Assembly: GCF_021389935.1 (NCBI RefSeq)
Contig: NZ_CP089979.1
Span: 5,189,001 to 5,253,000 of the forward strand
Direction: 5' to 3'
Source of the DNA: Fulvivirga ligni
GTDB taxonomy: Bacteria; Bacteroidota; Bacteroidia; Cytophagales; Cyclobacteriaceae
Length of the DNA: 64,000 nucleotides
Position numbers and translations under genes: made by a program. Under the pieces are notes generated by a model. The model searched no databases and had not been told where the DNA came from. It worked only from the letters and a program-made list of their open reading frames with translations. Each line of letters begins with the position of its first letter. Positions within the stretch are counted from its first letter, which is position 1. Positions 42,744 through 52,687 of the stretch are shown piece after piece.

Positions 42744-43097
42744 TTAAGAGTTACTCTGTACTTTTCTCACCTCTATGCTATTTCCATCCGCTAGTAATAC
42801 TGGCGAACCTTTTGCAAACTCAATAGCCTCTTCTATCGACTCCGCTTTTACCACAATGAGCCCACCAAGGGTCTCTTTGATATCACCGAAAGGGCCGTTA
42901 GTTACTACCACTTGTTCACTTTTATTGATAACCACCTTAGCATCGTCGAAGGGTAAACCTACGGAGCTTACAAATTTGTTTTGAGCTGCAATGCCGCCGA
43001 TCCAATCCATAGTTAATTTCATCCATTGTTGGATCTGCTCCGGAGATGCTACCTTAGCACCGTCCTCATGTCTCATGATTAATGCGTATTCTTCCAT
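42744..43097 (-). CDS. YCII/DGPF-domain protein paired with the ECF42 sigma factor
   Basis: 117 aa. YALIMRHEDGAKVASPEQIQ and the DGPF-like motif VVTNGPFGDIKETLGGLIVV are characteristic (NGPF here). It lies 49 bp upstream of the sigma factor gene on the same strand, the standard ECF42 arrangement. It is a probable target and partner of that sigma factor. Enzymatic role unknown. Confidence 0.9.
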   Translation of the reverse strand: MEEYALIMRHEDGAKVASPEQIQQWMKLTMDWIGGIAAQNKFVSSVGLPFDDAKVVINKSEQVVVTNGPFGDIKETLGGLIVVKAESIEEAIEFAKGSPVLLADGNSIEVRKVQSNS

Positions 43098-43223
43098 TTT
43101 CTTTGTTTGATTTTAGTAAATATTTGAATTACGCCCTAATGACAAGTGAGATTTCTGAAATAGGACATGGTAGGGAAATTATTTATTGATGTGATTCATT
43201 CATGAAGATAAAGGCCATTTTTG

Positions 43224-43495
43224 TCACTTCACTTTATTCTTTACCACCCACTCCAAAGCGAAATCATTTACCTCATCAAGATGATCAATCCATTCTTTTT
43301 TGCCGGTTTCATCTGCTTTGGTTTCCATGAAGAAGTGGTCGCAGTTAGGAAAAACTTTATAGGTCAAATTGCCTTTCCCCTTTCTCATGAACTCAAGCTT
43401 GGCGTAGTCCATATTCATAATACTATGATGATCATTCCCTCCAGCTACATATAGTATGGGAATATCCAGCTCAAGCATATTTTCAATAGGCGATT
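43224..43495 (-). pseudogene. C-terminal remnant of an alpha/beta hydrolase
   Basis: The readable part (SPIENMLELDIPILYVAGGN and DHHSIMNMDYAKLEFMRKGK ... FPNCDHFFME) is the last quarter of an alpha/beta hydrolase: the acid loop (GGNDHH) and catalytic His (NCDHFF). An in-frame stop cuts it off upstream at about 43500, and no N-terminal part, nucleophile elbow or signal peptide is found there; the next gene begins at 43511. It is a decayed fragment, probably not expressed. Confidence 0.7.
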
Positions 43496-43510
43496 TTAAT
43501 CATCCTAATT

Positions 43511-43954
43511 TCAATTAACTGTCAGATCCAAAGTTCTTACAAGAATTGTCATTATATTTCGATAATTTTTTAACCCTTCAAAATTCACTACTAAGAGAAA
43601 AAAAACAACAAGCATTGGAAAACAGTACCAGTATGACGGAGAATTGAATATGATGCTTATAAGCAAACCACTTGCAATTATGGCCACTATAATTATCACT
43701 AATTTGAATTGATTTGATGGCTCCAACTTCATCTTAACCTGACCGTTTGAAAAAGTGCCCCGTACAATGGGAGTAATCCAAAGTCCAGCATTCACTGAGT
43801 ATATTTCAAACTCTTTATTTTGAATATTGCCGTTAAAGAAATTCGGCGCGTTCTGATTCTGCACATTCAGCAAGTCACTCAGTCGCTTAAAAATTTCCGA
43901 CTCTGAAAGCTGAGTCTGACAGTGAATTTTTTGTTTAAGTTTGAGAATTTGCAT
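43511..43954 (-). CDS. Two-TM protein of unknown function
   Basis: 147 aa. The N-terminal soluble part (LSESEIFKRLSDLLNVQNQN) is followed by two TM segments (VIIIVAIIASGLLISIIF; YWYCFPMLVVFFLLVVNF). No family recognised. Confidence 0.5.
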   Translation of the reverse strand: MQILKLKQKIHCQTQLSESEIFKRLSDLLNVQNQNAPNFFNGNIQNKEFEIYSVNAGLWITPIVRGTFSNGQVKMKLEPSNQFKLVIIIVAIIASGLLISIIFNSPSYWYCFPMLVVFFLLVVNFEGLKNYRNIMTILVRTLDLTVN

Positions 43955-43999
43955 GTGTTATCTATGAGCCACCGTATTTAAAAAGCATCACCAATACCA

Positions 44000-44359
44000 T
44001 TAGGAGTTATTTCTTTCCTTAAGATCCCTGATTTCCTCAGTTAATTCATTAATCTTGGTGAGGAGCTCTCTCATCACAGGATTTGAAGTAGAGGCATTTC
44101 GCAGCTCTTCTTCCCTGAGCCCTAGAACAGTATCTATTCTGCCGATGATCAACGATGCTATGATGAATAGAATAAATAAAATCGGCATTGAAATGAGCAA
44201 ATTATTAAAGATGAGCTCGCCAATGGCAGTATGCTTGTACGCCTCTAGCAGTACAAATAAAAGCATTAGAAATTGAGCATACCCAATATACATCCGCGCT
44301 CTATCAATGTAAACTTTCCAACGAATGAGCGTTTTCTTATTAGCCTTGATTTTAGACAT
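44000..44359 (-). CDS. Small two-TM protein with a coiled-coil tail
   Basis: 119 aa. TM helices FLMLLFVLLEAYKH and LISMPILFILFIIASLI, then a charged coiled-coil end (MRELLTKINELTEEIRDLKE). It lies 10 bp downstream of the serine hydrolase gene, perhaps in one transcript. Function unknown. Confidence 0.6.
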   Translation of the reverse strand: MSKIKANKKTLIRWKVYIDRARMYIGYAQFLMLLFVLLEAYKHTAIGELIFNNLLISMPILFILFIIASLIIGRIDTVLGLREEELRNASTSNPVMRELLTKINELTEEIRDLKERNNS

Positions 44360-44368
44360 TATGGTGGA

Positions 44369-45403
44369 TCAACGTTCTGCTTTCCTCAATATTTTAACAA
44401 TCCTGGTATTAATAATTTCCGATAAATTCCAATTGTAAAGTTTAGGGTCGGTAGTACTATAAAACGCTACCACAACAGCATCAAGGTCTTGATAGTATTC
44501 CGCAAAGCTCTGATAACCAGGCACCCAACCCGCATGCTTATATTCATATATGGAAGAATATATTTCCTGCTCTCCTGGAGCGAACAAAGAATCATCATTT
44601 AGAGCCCTGAGGAACGTGCCTACATCTTCGGCTGTGGCCAACATACCATGTTCATCGGCCTTTAGATCATACGGGTGCCCCACATGGTAGCCACTCATTA
44701 CATCATCCATATTCACTTCGGCGAGTGAACCAAAGGTGTTTTTAAGATTGAGTGGAACCAGAATTTCCTGTTTGATGAATTGAAAGTTATTATACCCGAG
44801 GGCATCATCCATTATCTTATTGATTATAAGATAATTAGTGTTACAGTATTCGTAATCTTCACCGGGCTCAAAATTGGCCGGTTTATCTAGAATCAAAGCT
44901 ATACTTTCTTCAAACGTATGTGTAGGTGCTCCCCAAAAGTTGGGAGTATCCGTAAAATTAGGCATACCACTTCTATGCTGAATCATCAGTCGTAAAGTGA
45001 TTTTATCGGCATTCTCAATGCGATCTGCAAGCTCTGGCAGATAATCAGCCACAGTTTTATCCAAAGAAAGAACGCCACGGTTCACTAGCTTAGTTACTGC
45101 CACAGCATCATACAACTTACTTATGCTGGCTATTTTAAAGAGAGCTTTAGGTCTGGCAGGCTCTTTAGATTCTCTATTGTGCCAGCCAGCGGCATAATAT
45201 TGAGGTGGCTTACCAGCCTGGTCTACATATACAATCATTCCATCAAAACCATGGCCGATGGCTTCATTCATTTGCTCCTGAACTGTATCTGGTAGCGGCA
45301 GTATCCATGCTTTAACCAATAACCATGGCACAAAAAATAAGGAAACAACAGTTCCCACCAGCAAAATGATTCTAATAATTAGTTTGGTTGGTTTCTTAGT
45401 CAT
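44369..45403 (-). CDS. Serine hydrolase, beta-lactamase (class C-like) family
   Basis: 344 aa. An N-terminal TM or signal anchor (IIRIILLVGTVVSLFFVPWL), then the SxxK motif in LFKIASISKLYDAVA, the Tyr motif YEYCNTNY, and RLMIQHRSGMPNF. A C-terminal HxG-like HAGWVPGYQS is present. It is probably a periplasmic penicillin-binding-protein-like esterase or D-aminopeptidase. Antibiotic resistance is not implied. Confidence 0.85.
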   Translation of the reverse strand: MTKKPTKLIIRIILLVGTVVSLFFVPWLLVKAWILPLPDTVQEQMNEAIGHGFDGMIVYVDQAGKPPQYYAAGWHNRESKEPARPKALFKIASISKLYDAVAVTKLVNRGVLSLDKTVADYLPELADRIENADKITLRLMIQHRSGMPNFTDTPNFWGAPTHTFEESIALILDKPANFEPGEDYEYCNTNYLIINKIMDDALGYNNFQFIKQEILVPLNLKNTFGSLAEVNMDDVMSGYHVGHPYDLKADEHGMLATAEDVGTFLRALNDDSLFAPGEQEIYSSIYEYKHAGWVPGYQSFAEYYQDLDAVVVAFYSTTDPKLYNWNLSEIINTRIVKILRKAER

Positions 45404-45604
45404 CTATTTGTGATTATGGCACGAGGGTAACAACACCCTTGCTCCATTTGTGGACTGCACTAAAATAGCGAAGTCTGCCGGGGCTCACAACTAATGCTGC
45501 TTATGGAAAAAGCGGGGTAATTAAATTTGAGAATGAATCATTAATTAAGCTCCGTGTTATTATTGGTTTGTAGTGACCCTGGCGGATTACTGCAAACAGC
45601 TGAT

Positions 45605-46336
45605 CTACAACTCTTCCCTTATTATTATTTCCTGAGTTAGAGTATCGTATATTAAAAGGCCTTCTTTATCATCCGACAACTTTCCTAGAAGCTCTCCTTT
45701 TTCATTCCAAACAGCACTTTGTCCTGCACCCATAAAATTATCGCAATACCCTATATTATTTCCCATTATAACAGGCATAGAATACTCATTGGCAATCGTA
45801 GGATAATGATTGAAGGCCTTATTGATCCCGTTCTGAGATTTGGCTACGCTGGCTAAATAAATATCCGCACCATTAATTTTCACATTTTCAGCATGTGCTT
45901 TTTGTAAAGACTCATAACAGATGGCTGGTGCAATGCTTTTATCGGCCACCTTGAAGATCAGTTGCTCGTGCCCTTGTACAAAATATGGCAATTCATCATC
46001 ATGTAAAATTTGTTTTGAATAGATCTTTCGAGCTTTATCTGGCTGGAATATTATCATGCTTATCATTACACCTTGCTCACTTTGAGTAGATACTCCCAAG
46101 GCGATTGAAATGGCATATCTGTCACTCGCAGCTTGAAATACACTGAGTCCAGGATCATTGAAGTCCATTGCTAGCTTCTTAGCCAATGCGGGTTCATACC
46201 CGGTAAGCGACAACTCCGGAAAGGCTATTATATCGGCCTTTTCAGTTACCGCAATTTTAATCCACTTTTCATGGGATTCAATATTCTTTAGAATATCTCC
46301 TTTAGCTGGATTTATTTGTGCTACGCTAATTCTCAT
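45605..46336 (-). CDS. Carbon-nitrogen hydrolase (nitrilase superfamily)
   Basis: 243 aa. Catalytic Glu in IIAFPELSLTGYEP, Lys in YSKQILHDDELPYF, Cys in IAPAICYESLQKA: the full triad. It is cytoplasmic, a probable amidase or omega-amidase-like enzyme. It stands alone between the beta-lactamase-like and M28 genes. About 200 bp on its 3' side (45404-45604) show no gene. Confidence 0.85.
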   Translation of the reverse strand: MRISVAQINPAKGDILKNIESHEKWIKIAVTEKADIIAFPELSLTGYEPALAKKLAMDFNDPGLSVFQAASDRYAISIALGVSTQSEQGVMISMIIFQPDKARKIYSKQILHDDELPYFVQGHEQLIFKVADKSIAPAICYESLQKAHAENVKINGADIYLASVAKSQNGINKAFNHYPTIANEYSMPVIMGNNIGYCDNFMGAGQSAVWNEKGELLGKLSDDKEGLLIYDTLTQEIIIREEL

Positions 46337-46446
46337 CAGATTTCACCAATAGTTAAATCTAATTTAATGAGTTTAATTTTGATTCCATTCTTAGGATAAG
46401 GTCTAATCAGACATTCACTGATTTCCTAGCAGGAATTTTTCGATTT

Positions 46447-47361
46447 TCACTTCAACCCGATCAAGGCCTGATAAACAGCATCAATCACCTTACTCATTCT
46501 CGCTAAATCAAGCGTTTCAATGGTGTCTGTGTTTTGATGATAATTCTTATTTCTATAAAATGCAGTATCTGTGATCATAAGAGCGCTATAATCAAAGGCC
46601 CAGTAGTTCAAATGATCAGAAAAGTCGATTCCGGGTAGCTTTGCAGGAGCCGTAAATTTTTTAGTTCGGACTAGCCCCATACTTTTAAACTGTTTGTTGA
46701 ATTTTCTACAGAATTTTCCCTTGGAAAATTTATTGACCAGCGTGATATAGTTGCCTTTATTTCCATATATCAATGATAAGATGCCAATGGGGTAATCCTG
46801 GGATCTTTTTGAGTCATCGAAATAGCCTATGGTTTCTAAGGAAACCATACCATAAACATCTACCTGTTCTTCATACAAGGACTTTGCATGAATGAAACTG
46901 CCCATGTTTTCCGTTCGAAAAAAGGGTGGTTCTTCCAAGGTGTAGGCAACAATCTCTATTCTGTAGTTTAATTTTTGCCCCTTTAATAATTTGGCCAATT
47001 CTAATAACCCGACCACGCCACTTGCATTATCATCGGCACCATCCTGGCTACCACAAACATCATAATGGGCCCCTATCACTACAGTTTTGGCATTCTTATT
47101 ACCAAAGACGCACACCACATTTTTATATTCCTGATTATTAACATGATATGGTTGATAATATACCGTATCAGCATATTTATTAAAATCATTAAAAATGTAG
47201 TCAGCTACATAATTCAGGGATTCAATATTTCTGTAGCTTCTGGGTCTTTCAGTATTTATAATCTTGTTTAGATGCGTCTTGATACTCAGCGTATCTATCT
47301 GCTCTGCCATGGCTCCATTCACCAATAAGAGCATAATAACGATAAAGCTATATATTTTCAT
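46447..47361 (-). CDS. M28-family metallopeptidase, secreted
   Basis: 304 aa from the ATG at 47361 (MKIYSFIVIMLLLVNGAMA), a signal peptide; an upstream TTG extends the frame. Zinc ligands: VVIGAHYDVCGSQDGADDNA (His, Asp), AYTLEEPPFFR (Glu-Glu), and later DFSDHLNYWAFD and NYHQNTDTIETLD. A co-catalytic zinc aminopeptidase of the periplasm. Confidence 0.85.
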   Translation of the reverse strand: MKIYSFIVIMLLLVNGAMAEQIDTLSIKTHLNKIINTERPRSYRNIESLNYVADYIFNDFNKYADTVYYQPYHVNNQEYKNVVCVFGNKNAKTVVIGAHYDVCGSQDGADDNASGVVGLLELAKLLKGQKLNYRIEIVAYTLEEPPFFRTENMGSFIHAKSLYEEQVDVYGMVSLETIGYFDDSKRSQDYPIGILSLIYGNKGNYITLVNKFSKGKFCRKFNKQFKSMGLVRTKKFTAPAKLPGIDFSDHLNYWAFDYSALMITDTAFYRNKNYHQNTDTIETLDLARMSKVIDAVYQALIGLK

Positions 47362-47546
47362 AGGTAGTTTTGAAAGCCTCAACTACTAACGTTAGTAAAG
47401 GCTTTAAATTTTCCGGAAGAGTAGATAATCTAATTTTACGATCAAGATAGACTGCTCAAACTATTCCACTACCCCTCTAAAAGTGCCTTCAACCTTATAA
47501 CCTGCCTGTTCCTGGAGTGCTCTAGATTATTGAAACCTGATCGAAA

Positions 47547-49064
47547 CTAATCTCCCGTAAAATCATACAAGTTGAGCATATTCGGATAACCAGCACTTTT
47601 GAATTGCTTTTCTTCAATCAACTTTGCTTCCTGGGTCATAATACCATTGATATCTTCAAGGGATAAGGTAGGATCCATTTCAGGTCTGTAGCCCGTGAAC
47701 AAGAACCACACCCTGCTGTGGCCTTTGAGTTGTTCAAGGTTTTTGGCGTATTCCTCGGCAGTTATGGCATATTCATATTCGCCCAATATATAATCATCCA
47801 CTTCGTACTTAGGACCATAATAACTCATATAGAGATCTCCAGAACCATGCACATATAACACATCACCGGGCTGCTTATGCTGGTTATAATAGGAAAGCAT
47901 TTTCTTGACCGGTTCAGACTCTACAGGAAGGCTTGTGGCCCCCAAAACAACGAACAAAACCGATGGTAATATAACTATCATGGCTATAGTGTTTGTTAAC
48001 CAGGGTTTTGCCCACCGTGTCTTTGTTTGTAAAAATGCTAGGCCAATCAGTGGTAGTAATAAAAATGGCCACAAACCATAATATGCTGTTCTACCTGCCA
48101 TTGGTAAAATATAAAAACCCACCAAACCTATCATCATGATCACAGGAAGGATAAGTATGAAAAAGTCTGCTCGTTTATATTTAATAATGGGGTAAAGTGT
48201 AATAGCAGATAGCAGCAGCAGAATAACACTCCGTACTACAATTACAGGATTATTGGCGCCAATTACAGTAAGGAAATCACCCAAATTTAATGTCAACTGC
48301 TCTGGGAAGAATAAAATATAGTCTATCACTCCTGAAGGAGGAAGCATGTTGGAGTGATGCCCGGCCATAGCCGTAGCAACATCTGATGAAATAATGAGTT
48401 TAGCATAAATGATATTCCAAACTCCGCCAGCCAGCCATAATACGATCATGGGTATGTATTCATATACTTTAACATCTTCCTTTTTCAAAAAGAAAACAAC
48501 CGTTAAAGCAATTACAAATATGCTCGCAGGAAATGAAGCTGACGCTCCCAAAAAACCAATCAGGCCATAAGTCCAAATCTCACTTCTGTTGAGCGTACGA
48601 TCGAGAATGGTAAGCCCTATCCAGACGAAGAACATCAAAAACATAATATCGCCTGTATAAGGTTTCGCATTGAAAGACTGCCACCAGGGGCCGATAACGG
48701 TGGCCATAAAAAATACAGCAAGTACCAGCTTGGTGGAAGTAAGGAATTTCCTGGCGATTAAATAGAATAGCCAAAGTGTAATAAGTGATCCTATAAATGG
48801 ATACAAGCGGAAAGCCATTTCGGTGCTACCTATTAGGGAGTAGAAGAACTTCTGAATCACATAGAACCCAACTGGTGCCACCTGGTTATATTCAGGTTGT
48901 TGTGTCATCAGCTCCCAAAAGGTCATTTTCTCTATATTGACTACAGAGAAAAGCTCATCTTTCCACATGGAAGGTTCTGCAAAGAACTGGACGGCACGTA
49001 TGATGATGCCAATAAGAAAGGCAATGGCCAGAAAAATTTGAACAGATAAAGAATGATGTTTCAT
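47547..49064 (-). CDS. Membrane glycosyltransferase, GT39/ArnT-like
   Basis: 505 aa with ~11 TM helices. The N-terminal loop has FAEPSMWKDELFSVVNIEKM with the acidic pair of GT-C enzymes. The C-terminal soluble domain holds DVLYVHGSGDLYMSYYGPK. It is a likely lipid-linked sugar transferase acting at the periplasmic face; acceptor unknown. No other polysaccharide gene is adjacent. Confidence 0.8.
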   Translation of the reverse strand: MKHHSLSVQIFLAIAFLIGIIIRAVQFFAEPSMWKDELFSVVNIEKMTFWELMTQQPEYNQVAPVGFYVIQKFFYSLIGSTEMAFRLYPFIGSLITLWLFYLIARKFLTSTKLVLAVFFMATVIGPWWQSFNAKPYTGDIMFLMFFVWIGLTILDRTLNRSEIWTYGLIGFLGASASFPASIFVIALTVVFFLKKEDVKVYEYIPMIVLWLAGGVWNIIYAKLIISSDVATAMAGHHSNMLPPSGVIDYILFFPEQLTLNLGDFLTVIGANNPVIVVRSVILLLLSAITLYPIIKYKRADFFILILPVIMMIGLVGFYILPMAGRTAYYGLWPFLLLPLIGLAFLQTKTRWAKPWLTNTIAMIVILPSVLFVVLGATSLPVESEPVKKMLSYYNQHKQPGDVLYVHGSGDLYMSYYGPKYEVDDYILGEYEYAITAEEYAKNLEQLKGHSRVWFLFTGYRPEMDPTLSLEDINGIMTQEAKLIEEKQFKSAGYPNMLNLYDFTGD

Positions 49065-49188
49065 AAGATTTTTGAGTTGTGTTGATACCCAAAATTGAAT
49101 TTAAACACCTTCTGCTAAATAATAATGTGGTTGCATACCCTTACAACTTCGTCTTAATAATGTTGCAATGAGTATTAATTATGTTGTG

Positions 49189-50619
49189 TCACAAGGTAGA
49201 ATCGTACTTACCCAGATTCATACGGGTGAGCAAATTGAGGAATTCTGGGTTGGAATGAAGAAACTGGAAATGAAAGTCATACTTGATTTTACTTAAATCC
49301 ATAATCTTCTGATCATAACCTTTATTCAACCATGATAATGTTTGCTCCTCATCATTTGTGAGCGCATATGCTTTGGCTATCATATATGCATCAGTCCACT
49401 CACCTCTTTGGTTTATCATTTCTTCGATGATCAGTTGATATATATTACTGAGGCCTCCGGTTTCAAATGCTGATATTACTTGCTTTTCATTACTCAGGCC
49501 TAATCGTTCACAATAATTTACCAGAGCTTCTACAGCTTCATCCATGCGCTTCTGTTTTTGATAAGCCACAGATGCTAACCAATAGCTACTGGCTTCATTG
49601 CTATCAATTTCTATGGCAGTGGATAATTCAGCCAATGCCAGATGATAGTCCGCCAGAGCGATGTATTGCTCTGCAGATAACAGGTAGTGATAAATAAATA
49701 GCGGGCAGGCTAATTTTGCACTTTCTACTAACTCTCTGGCATCTTTAAGCCGGCCGGAAACAAATGTTTGATAGTGACTATAATAAAACTGCGCAACGCA
49801 GTTGTTCACATCATTCTCCAGTGCCAACTGAAACTGCTCATCAGCAGCTTTCCAATGCCAGTCACACTGGTAATAGATCATACCTAAGATGCGATGACCT
49901 TCTGATAAACCAGGCTCAATATCAAGTGCCTGACGTGCATGTTTCTCAGCCTTTAGAGATCTTTCTTTTGATATCCGTGGGTAGCAGCTGTAATAGTTTA
50001 TCTCTGCCAGGCCTATGTAAGCAGGTGTATAGGTAGTGTCAATAGCCAGGCTTTTGTAATAATATGTGGTTGCTTTCTCAAAGCTTTCGGCAGTGAACTG
50101 GTACATGAGGTGCTGCCCTTTGGTGAAAGCCACTTCTGCCGCTTTAGTAGTATTTTTATCTGCCTCCTGATCGTTAGTTGATCCGGTAAAGTAAAACGCC
50201 GAAACTGTGATCAATAAAAAAAATACAGCGATTCCAATGAGACCAGACTTACTGAATTGCTTCTTTGTGTGACTAACCGGAGCAGGATCTGCCTGACCTG
50301 AAGCTCTGGCCTCTCCCGGTGTAAGATTGAAGTGGTCTTTATAACAGGAATTAAAATATGTCGGGCTTTTAAAGCCCACCTGGTAAGCAATTTCAGCAAC
50401 AGTAAGTTCTGTAGAAAGAAGAAGTTTTTGAGCATGCAACAGCCGGTGTTCTTTGATTAGCTGACTGGCTGACTTACCCGTTAATGCATGTATTTTTCGA
50501 TGCAATTGTGACCTACTCAGGCATATCTCATCAGCCAGCTCTGTAACTTCGAAACTTTCCCTAAAGGCCTGCTTATCTAGTATAGCCTGTACGCGCTGTA
50601 AAAAGTTTTCATTGCTCAT
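49189..50619 (-). CDS. AraC-type regulator with TM segment and periplasmic TPR domain
   Basis: 476 aa. Unusually, the AraC HTH is N-terminal (FEVTELADEICLSRSQLHRK; LTVAEIAYQVGFKSPTYFNS; YKDHFNLTPGEARA), followed by a TM helix at ~127-147 (GLIGIAVFFLLITVSAFYF) and TPR units (~180-460, AYIGLAEINYYSCYP; YYSHYQTFVSGRLKDARELV). This places the DNA-binding end in the cytosol and TPRs in the periplasm. It is a membrane one-component sensor. Confidence 0.85.
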   Translation of the reverse strand: MSNENFLQRVQAILDKQAFRESFEVTELADEICLSRSQLHRKIHALTGKSASQLIKEHRLLHAQKLLLSTELTVAEIAYQVGFKSPTYFNSCYKDHFNLTPGEARASGQADPAPVSHTKKQFSKSGLIGIAVFFLLITVSAFYFTGSTNDQEADKNTTKAAEVAFTKGQHLMYQFTAESFEKATTYYYKSLAIDTTYTPAYIGLAEINYYSCYPRISKERSLKAEKHARQALDIEPGLSEGHRILGMIYYQCDWHWKAADEQFQLALENDVNNCVAQFYYSHYQTFVSGRLKDARELVESAKLACPLFIYHYLLSAEQYIALADYHLALAELSTAIEIDSNEASSYWLASVAYQKQKRMDEAVEALVNYCERLGLSNEKQVISAFETGGLSNIYQLIIEEMINQRGEWTDAYMIAKAYALTNDEEQTLSWLNKGYDQKIMDLSKIKYDFHFQFLHSNPEFLNLLTRMNLGKYDSTL

Positions 50620-50867
50620 TTAATAATAGTAGTACTATGTCTTCGCTGAAGATGTTTTGGTAATTGATAAAATAAGGTTTGGCAACCTATTCTGTATTAA
50701 AATAACACAAAATAATCAACACTCTAAGAACTAGCGTAAGTATCTGACTATAATTACCTGGTGCTATATTTATGTTTAAGATTTGTTGGGAATTTTTATA
50801 AATCCACTTAATGGTTACATTTCATTCTAATGGGGCGTTGAAGTCAGAATAATTGTCATCAACCAGA

Positions 50868-51620
50868 TTACCGGTTCATCCACTGCTTAAATTCGCTGGT
50901 TTTTGGACGGCTCACTATGAATTGCTGATCTCTGGGATTGGTGACAGAAAGGATCACTCTGTGGTTGAAATAAGGCTCTATTTTCATAATGGAAGACTTA
51001 GCGACTATTTGTCCCCTATTGATTTTGAAGAATGCTGACTCTTCCAGCGTGCTGAACAGTACATCTATAGTCTCATCAATAATAAAGCGTTTGTCCTGCG
51101 TAACGCCAAACGTTATGCTATCTTCAGAATAGCAATAGAGTAAATCGGCTATTTTCAACTGCACAAATCCACTACCTGATTTAACCAGTATACCTTTTCT
51201 TTCCGCAGGCACTTGCAAATCACTGAGCAAATGTTTTAAGGTGTCTTGATCCAACGTTGCTGACCTATTGGATTGCAGGAACTTATTGAGTGCTCCCTTT
51301 AAATCATCCTGCTGAATAGGCTTCAACAAATAGTCGACGCTATTGACCTTGAAGGCCTGAATGGCGTATTGATCAAAGGCTGTGGTAAATATAATAGGAG
51401 CCTTTACGGTTGTTTTCTGGAAAATTTCAAAGCTTAAGCCATCGGCCAGCTGAATATCCATGAATACGAGATCAGGAGTTTCGTTTTCTTCAAACCAGCG
51501 CGCAGCATCTTCCACTGTATCTATAATCTCAAGCAACTCAAACTTGAAGTCGCATGTTTTGAGCATTGATTGCAACTGATTTACCGCCCTTATTTCGTCT
51601 TCAATAATTAAAACTTTCAT
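50868..51620 (-). CDS. LytTR-family response regulator
   Basis: 250 aa. Receiver: LIIEDEIRAVNQL, phospho-acceptor Asp in DLVFMDIQLADGLSFE, KPIQQDDL. LytTR domain: ILVKSGSGFVQLKIADLLYC and FFKINRGQIVAKSSIMKI. Start overlaps the kinase stop by 1 bp (TAATG). Second LytS/LytTR pair in the window. 248 bp separate it from the AraC-TPR gene. Confidence 0.9.
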   Translation of the reverse strand: MKVLIIEDEIRAVNQLQSMLKTCDFKFELLEIIDTVEDAARWFEENETPDLVFMDIQLADGLSFEIFQKTTVKAPIIFTTAFDQYAIQAFKVNSVDYLLKPIQQDDLKGALNKFLQSNRSATLDQDTLKHLLSDLQVPAERKGILVKSGSGFVQLKIADLLYCYSEDSITFGVTQDKRFIIDETIDVLFSTLEESAFFKINRGQIVAKSSIMKIEPYFNHRVILSVTNPRDQQFIVSRPKTSEFKQWMNR

Positions 51621-52687
51621 TATTCTTCCTTAAGCAGGTTATGATTCAATAATGGCAGCGAAACGGAAAACAGAGCACCATCATTCACTATTTCGATGGA
51701 TCTGTCGGAGATGAGCGCATACCGCTTTTCTATATTTTTCAGTCCCATTTTAGTGGATGGCAACTGCGTAGATTTCTTTTGAATTTTATTAGCCACCACA
51801 ATGACATCATTCACAGCTTCCACATTGATTTCCAGTGGCTTAGCTCGGGAAACCACATTGTGTTTGATGGCATTTTCTAATAGCAGTTGAAGGCTCATTG
51901 GTGCCACTGCCTTGTTCTCCAATGCTTCCGGAATGTTCCAGTTTAACTTGAGGTTCTCTCCAAATCTTTCGGACTGCACATGGATGTATGCTTTCGCAAA
52001 CTTCAACTCCGCCTTCAAAGAAATTAAATTGGTACTGCCTGACTCTAGTAAAAAGCGATAGATATCCGAAAGCTTATCCACAAATTGCCTGGCATCTTCT
52101 TTAGGACTCTGGTCTATGATATCCCGCAGGGTGTTCAACGAATTAAAGAAAAAATGGGGCTGAGCCTGATTGCGCAGCGTATCCAACTCGGCCTGTATGA
52201 TCGCCTGCTTGGATTGCTCTTCTTCGCGCACCGATTTTTGGAGCAGAGCAAAGAAGTAAATAGCTTCATAAATGGCCATAACCATAATGGTGAGAAAAAC
52301 TATCACCAGCAATGACCTGGCTCTTTCTGGAAAATTATAATGGGCATTTTCCGCAATGAGAGAGATAAAACCAACCACCAGAAAATCAATTAATATGACG
52401 TTGATTACTGTGCCAATGCAAAGGACCGTAACCCGCTTAACGCTGTTCTTTAAACCGGGATAGAGCTTCCGTACTTTTATTAAGAGTAACCTATTCACCA
52501 GCCAGTCACACGTAGATAAAAAGAAAGAGGCACAGTAAGTAAAAATGAGCTCAACTGTGGTGAGGTGCGCTACTTCAGAATTGAATACATACAGGGCCGA
52601 TATGCCCAAAAGTAAAATCCCGATGATAGTAACCCACTTATCATCGAAGCCCAGATATTTTATACGTTTCTCCCTATTAGTGATCAT
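51620..52687 (-). CDS. Sensor histidine kinase, His_kinase (LytS-like) family
   Basis: 355 aa. Four TM segments in residues ~15-150. Phospho-acceptor box DTLRNQAQPHFFFNSLNTLR, ATPase region LQLLLENAIKHNVVSR and KMGLKNIEKRYAL. It pairs with the regulator downstream. No extracellular sensory domain seen. The next upstream gene is 243 bp away. Confidence 0.9.
   Translation of the reverse strand: MITNREKRIKYLGFDDKWVTIIGILLLGISALYVFNSEVAHLTTVELIFTYCASFFLSTCDWLVNRLLLIKVRKLYPGLKNSVKRVTVLCIGTVINVILIDFLVVGFISLIAENAHYNFPERARSLLVIVFLTIMVMAIYEAIYFFALLQKSVREEEQSKQAIIQAELDTLRNQAQPHFFFNSLNTLRDIIDQSPKEDARQFVDKLSDIYRFLLESGSTNLISLKAELKFAKAYIHVQSERFGENLKLNWNIPEALENKAVAPMSLQLLLENAIKHNVVSRAKPLEINVEAVNDVIVVANKIQKKSTQLPSTKMGLKNIEKRYALISDRSIEIVNDGALFSVSLPLLNHNLLKEE

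Noticed and set aside
44369-45403. Antibiotic-resistance beta-lactamase
   Set aside because: The motifs are those of the general serine hydrolase group; nothing shows activity on antibiotics.
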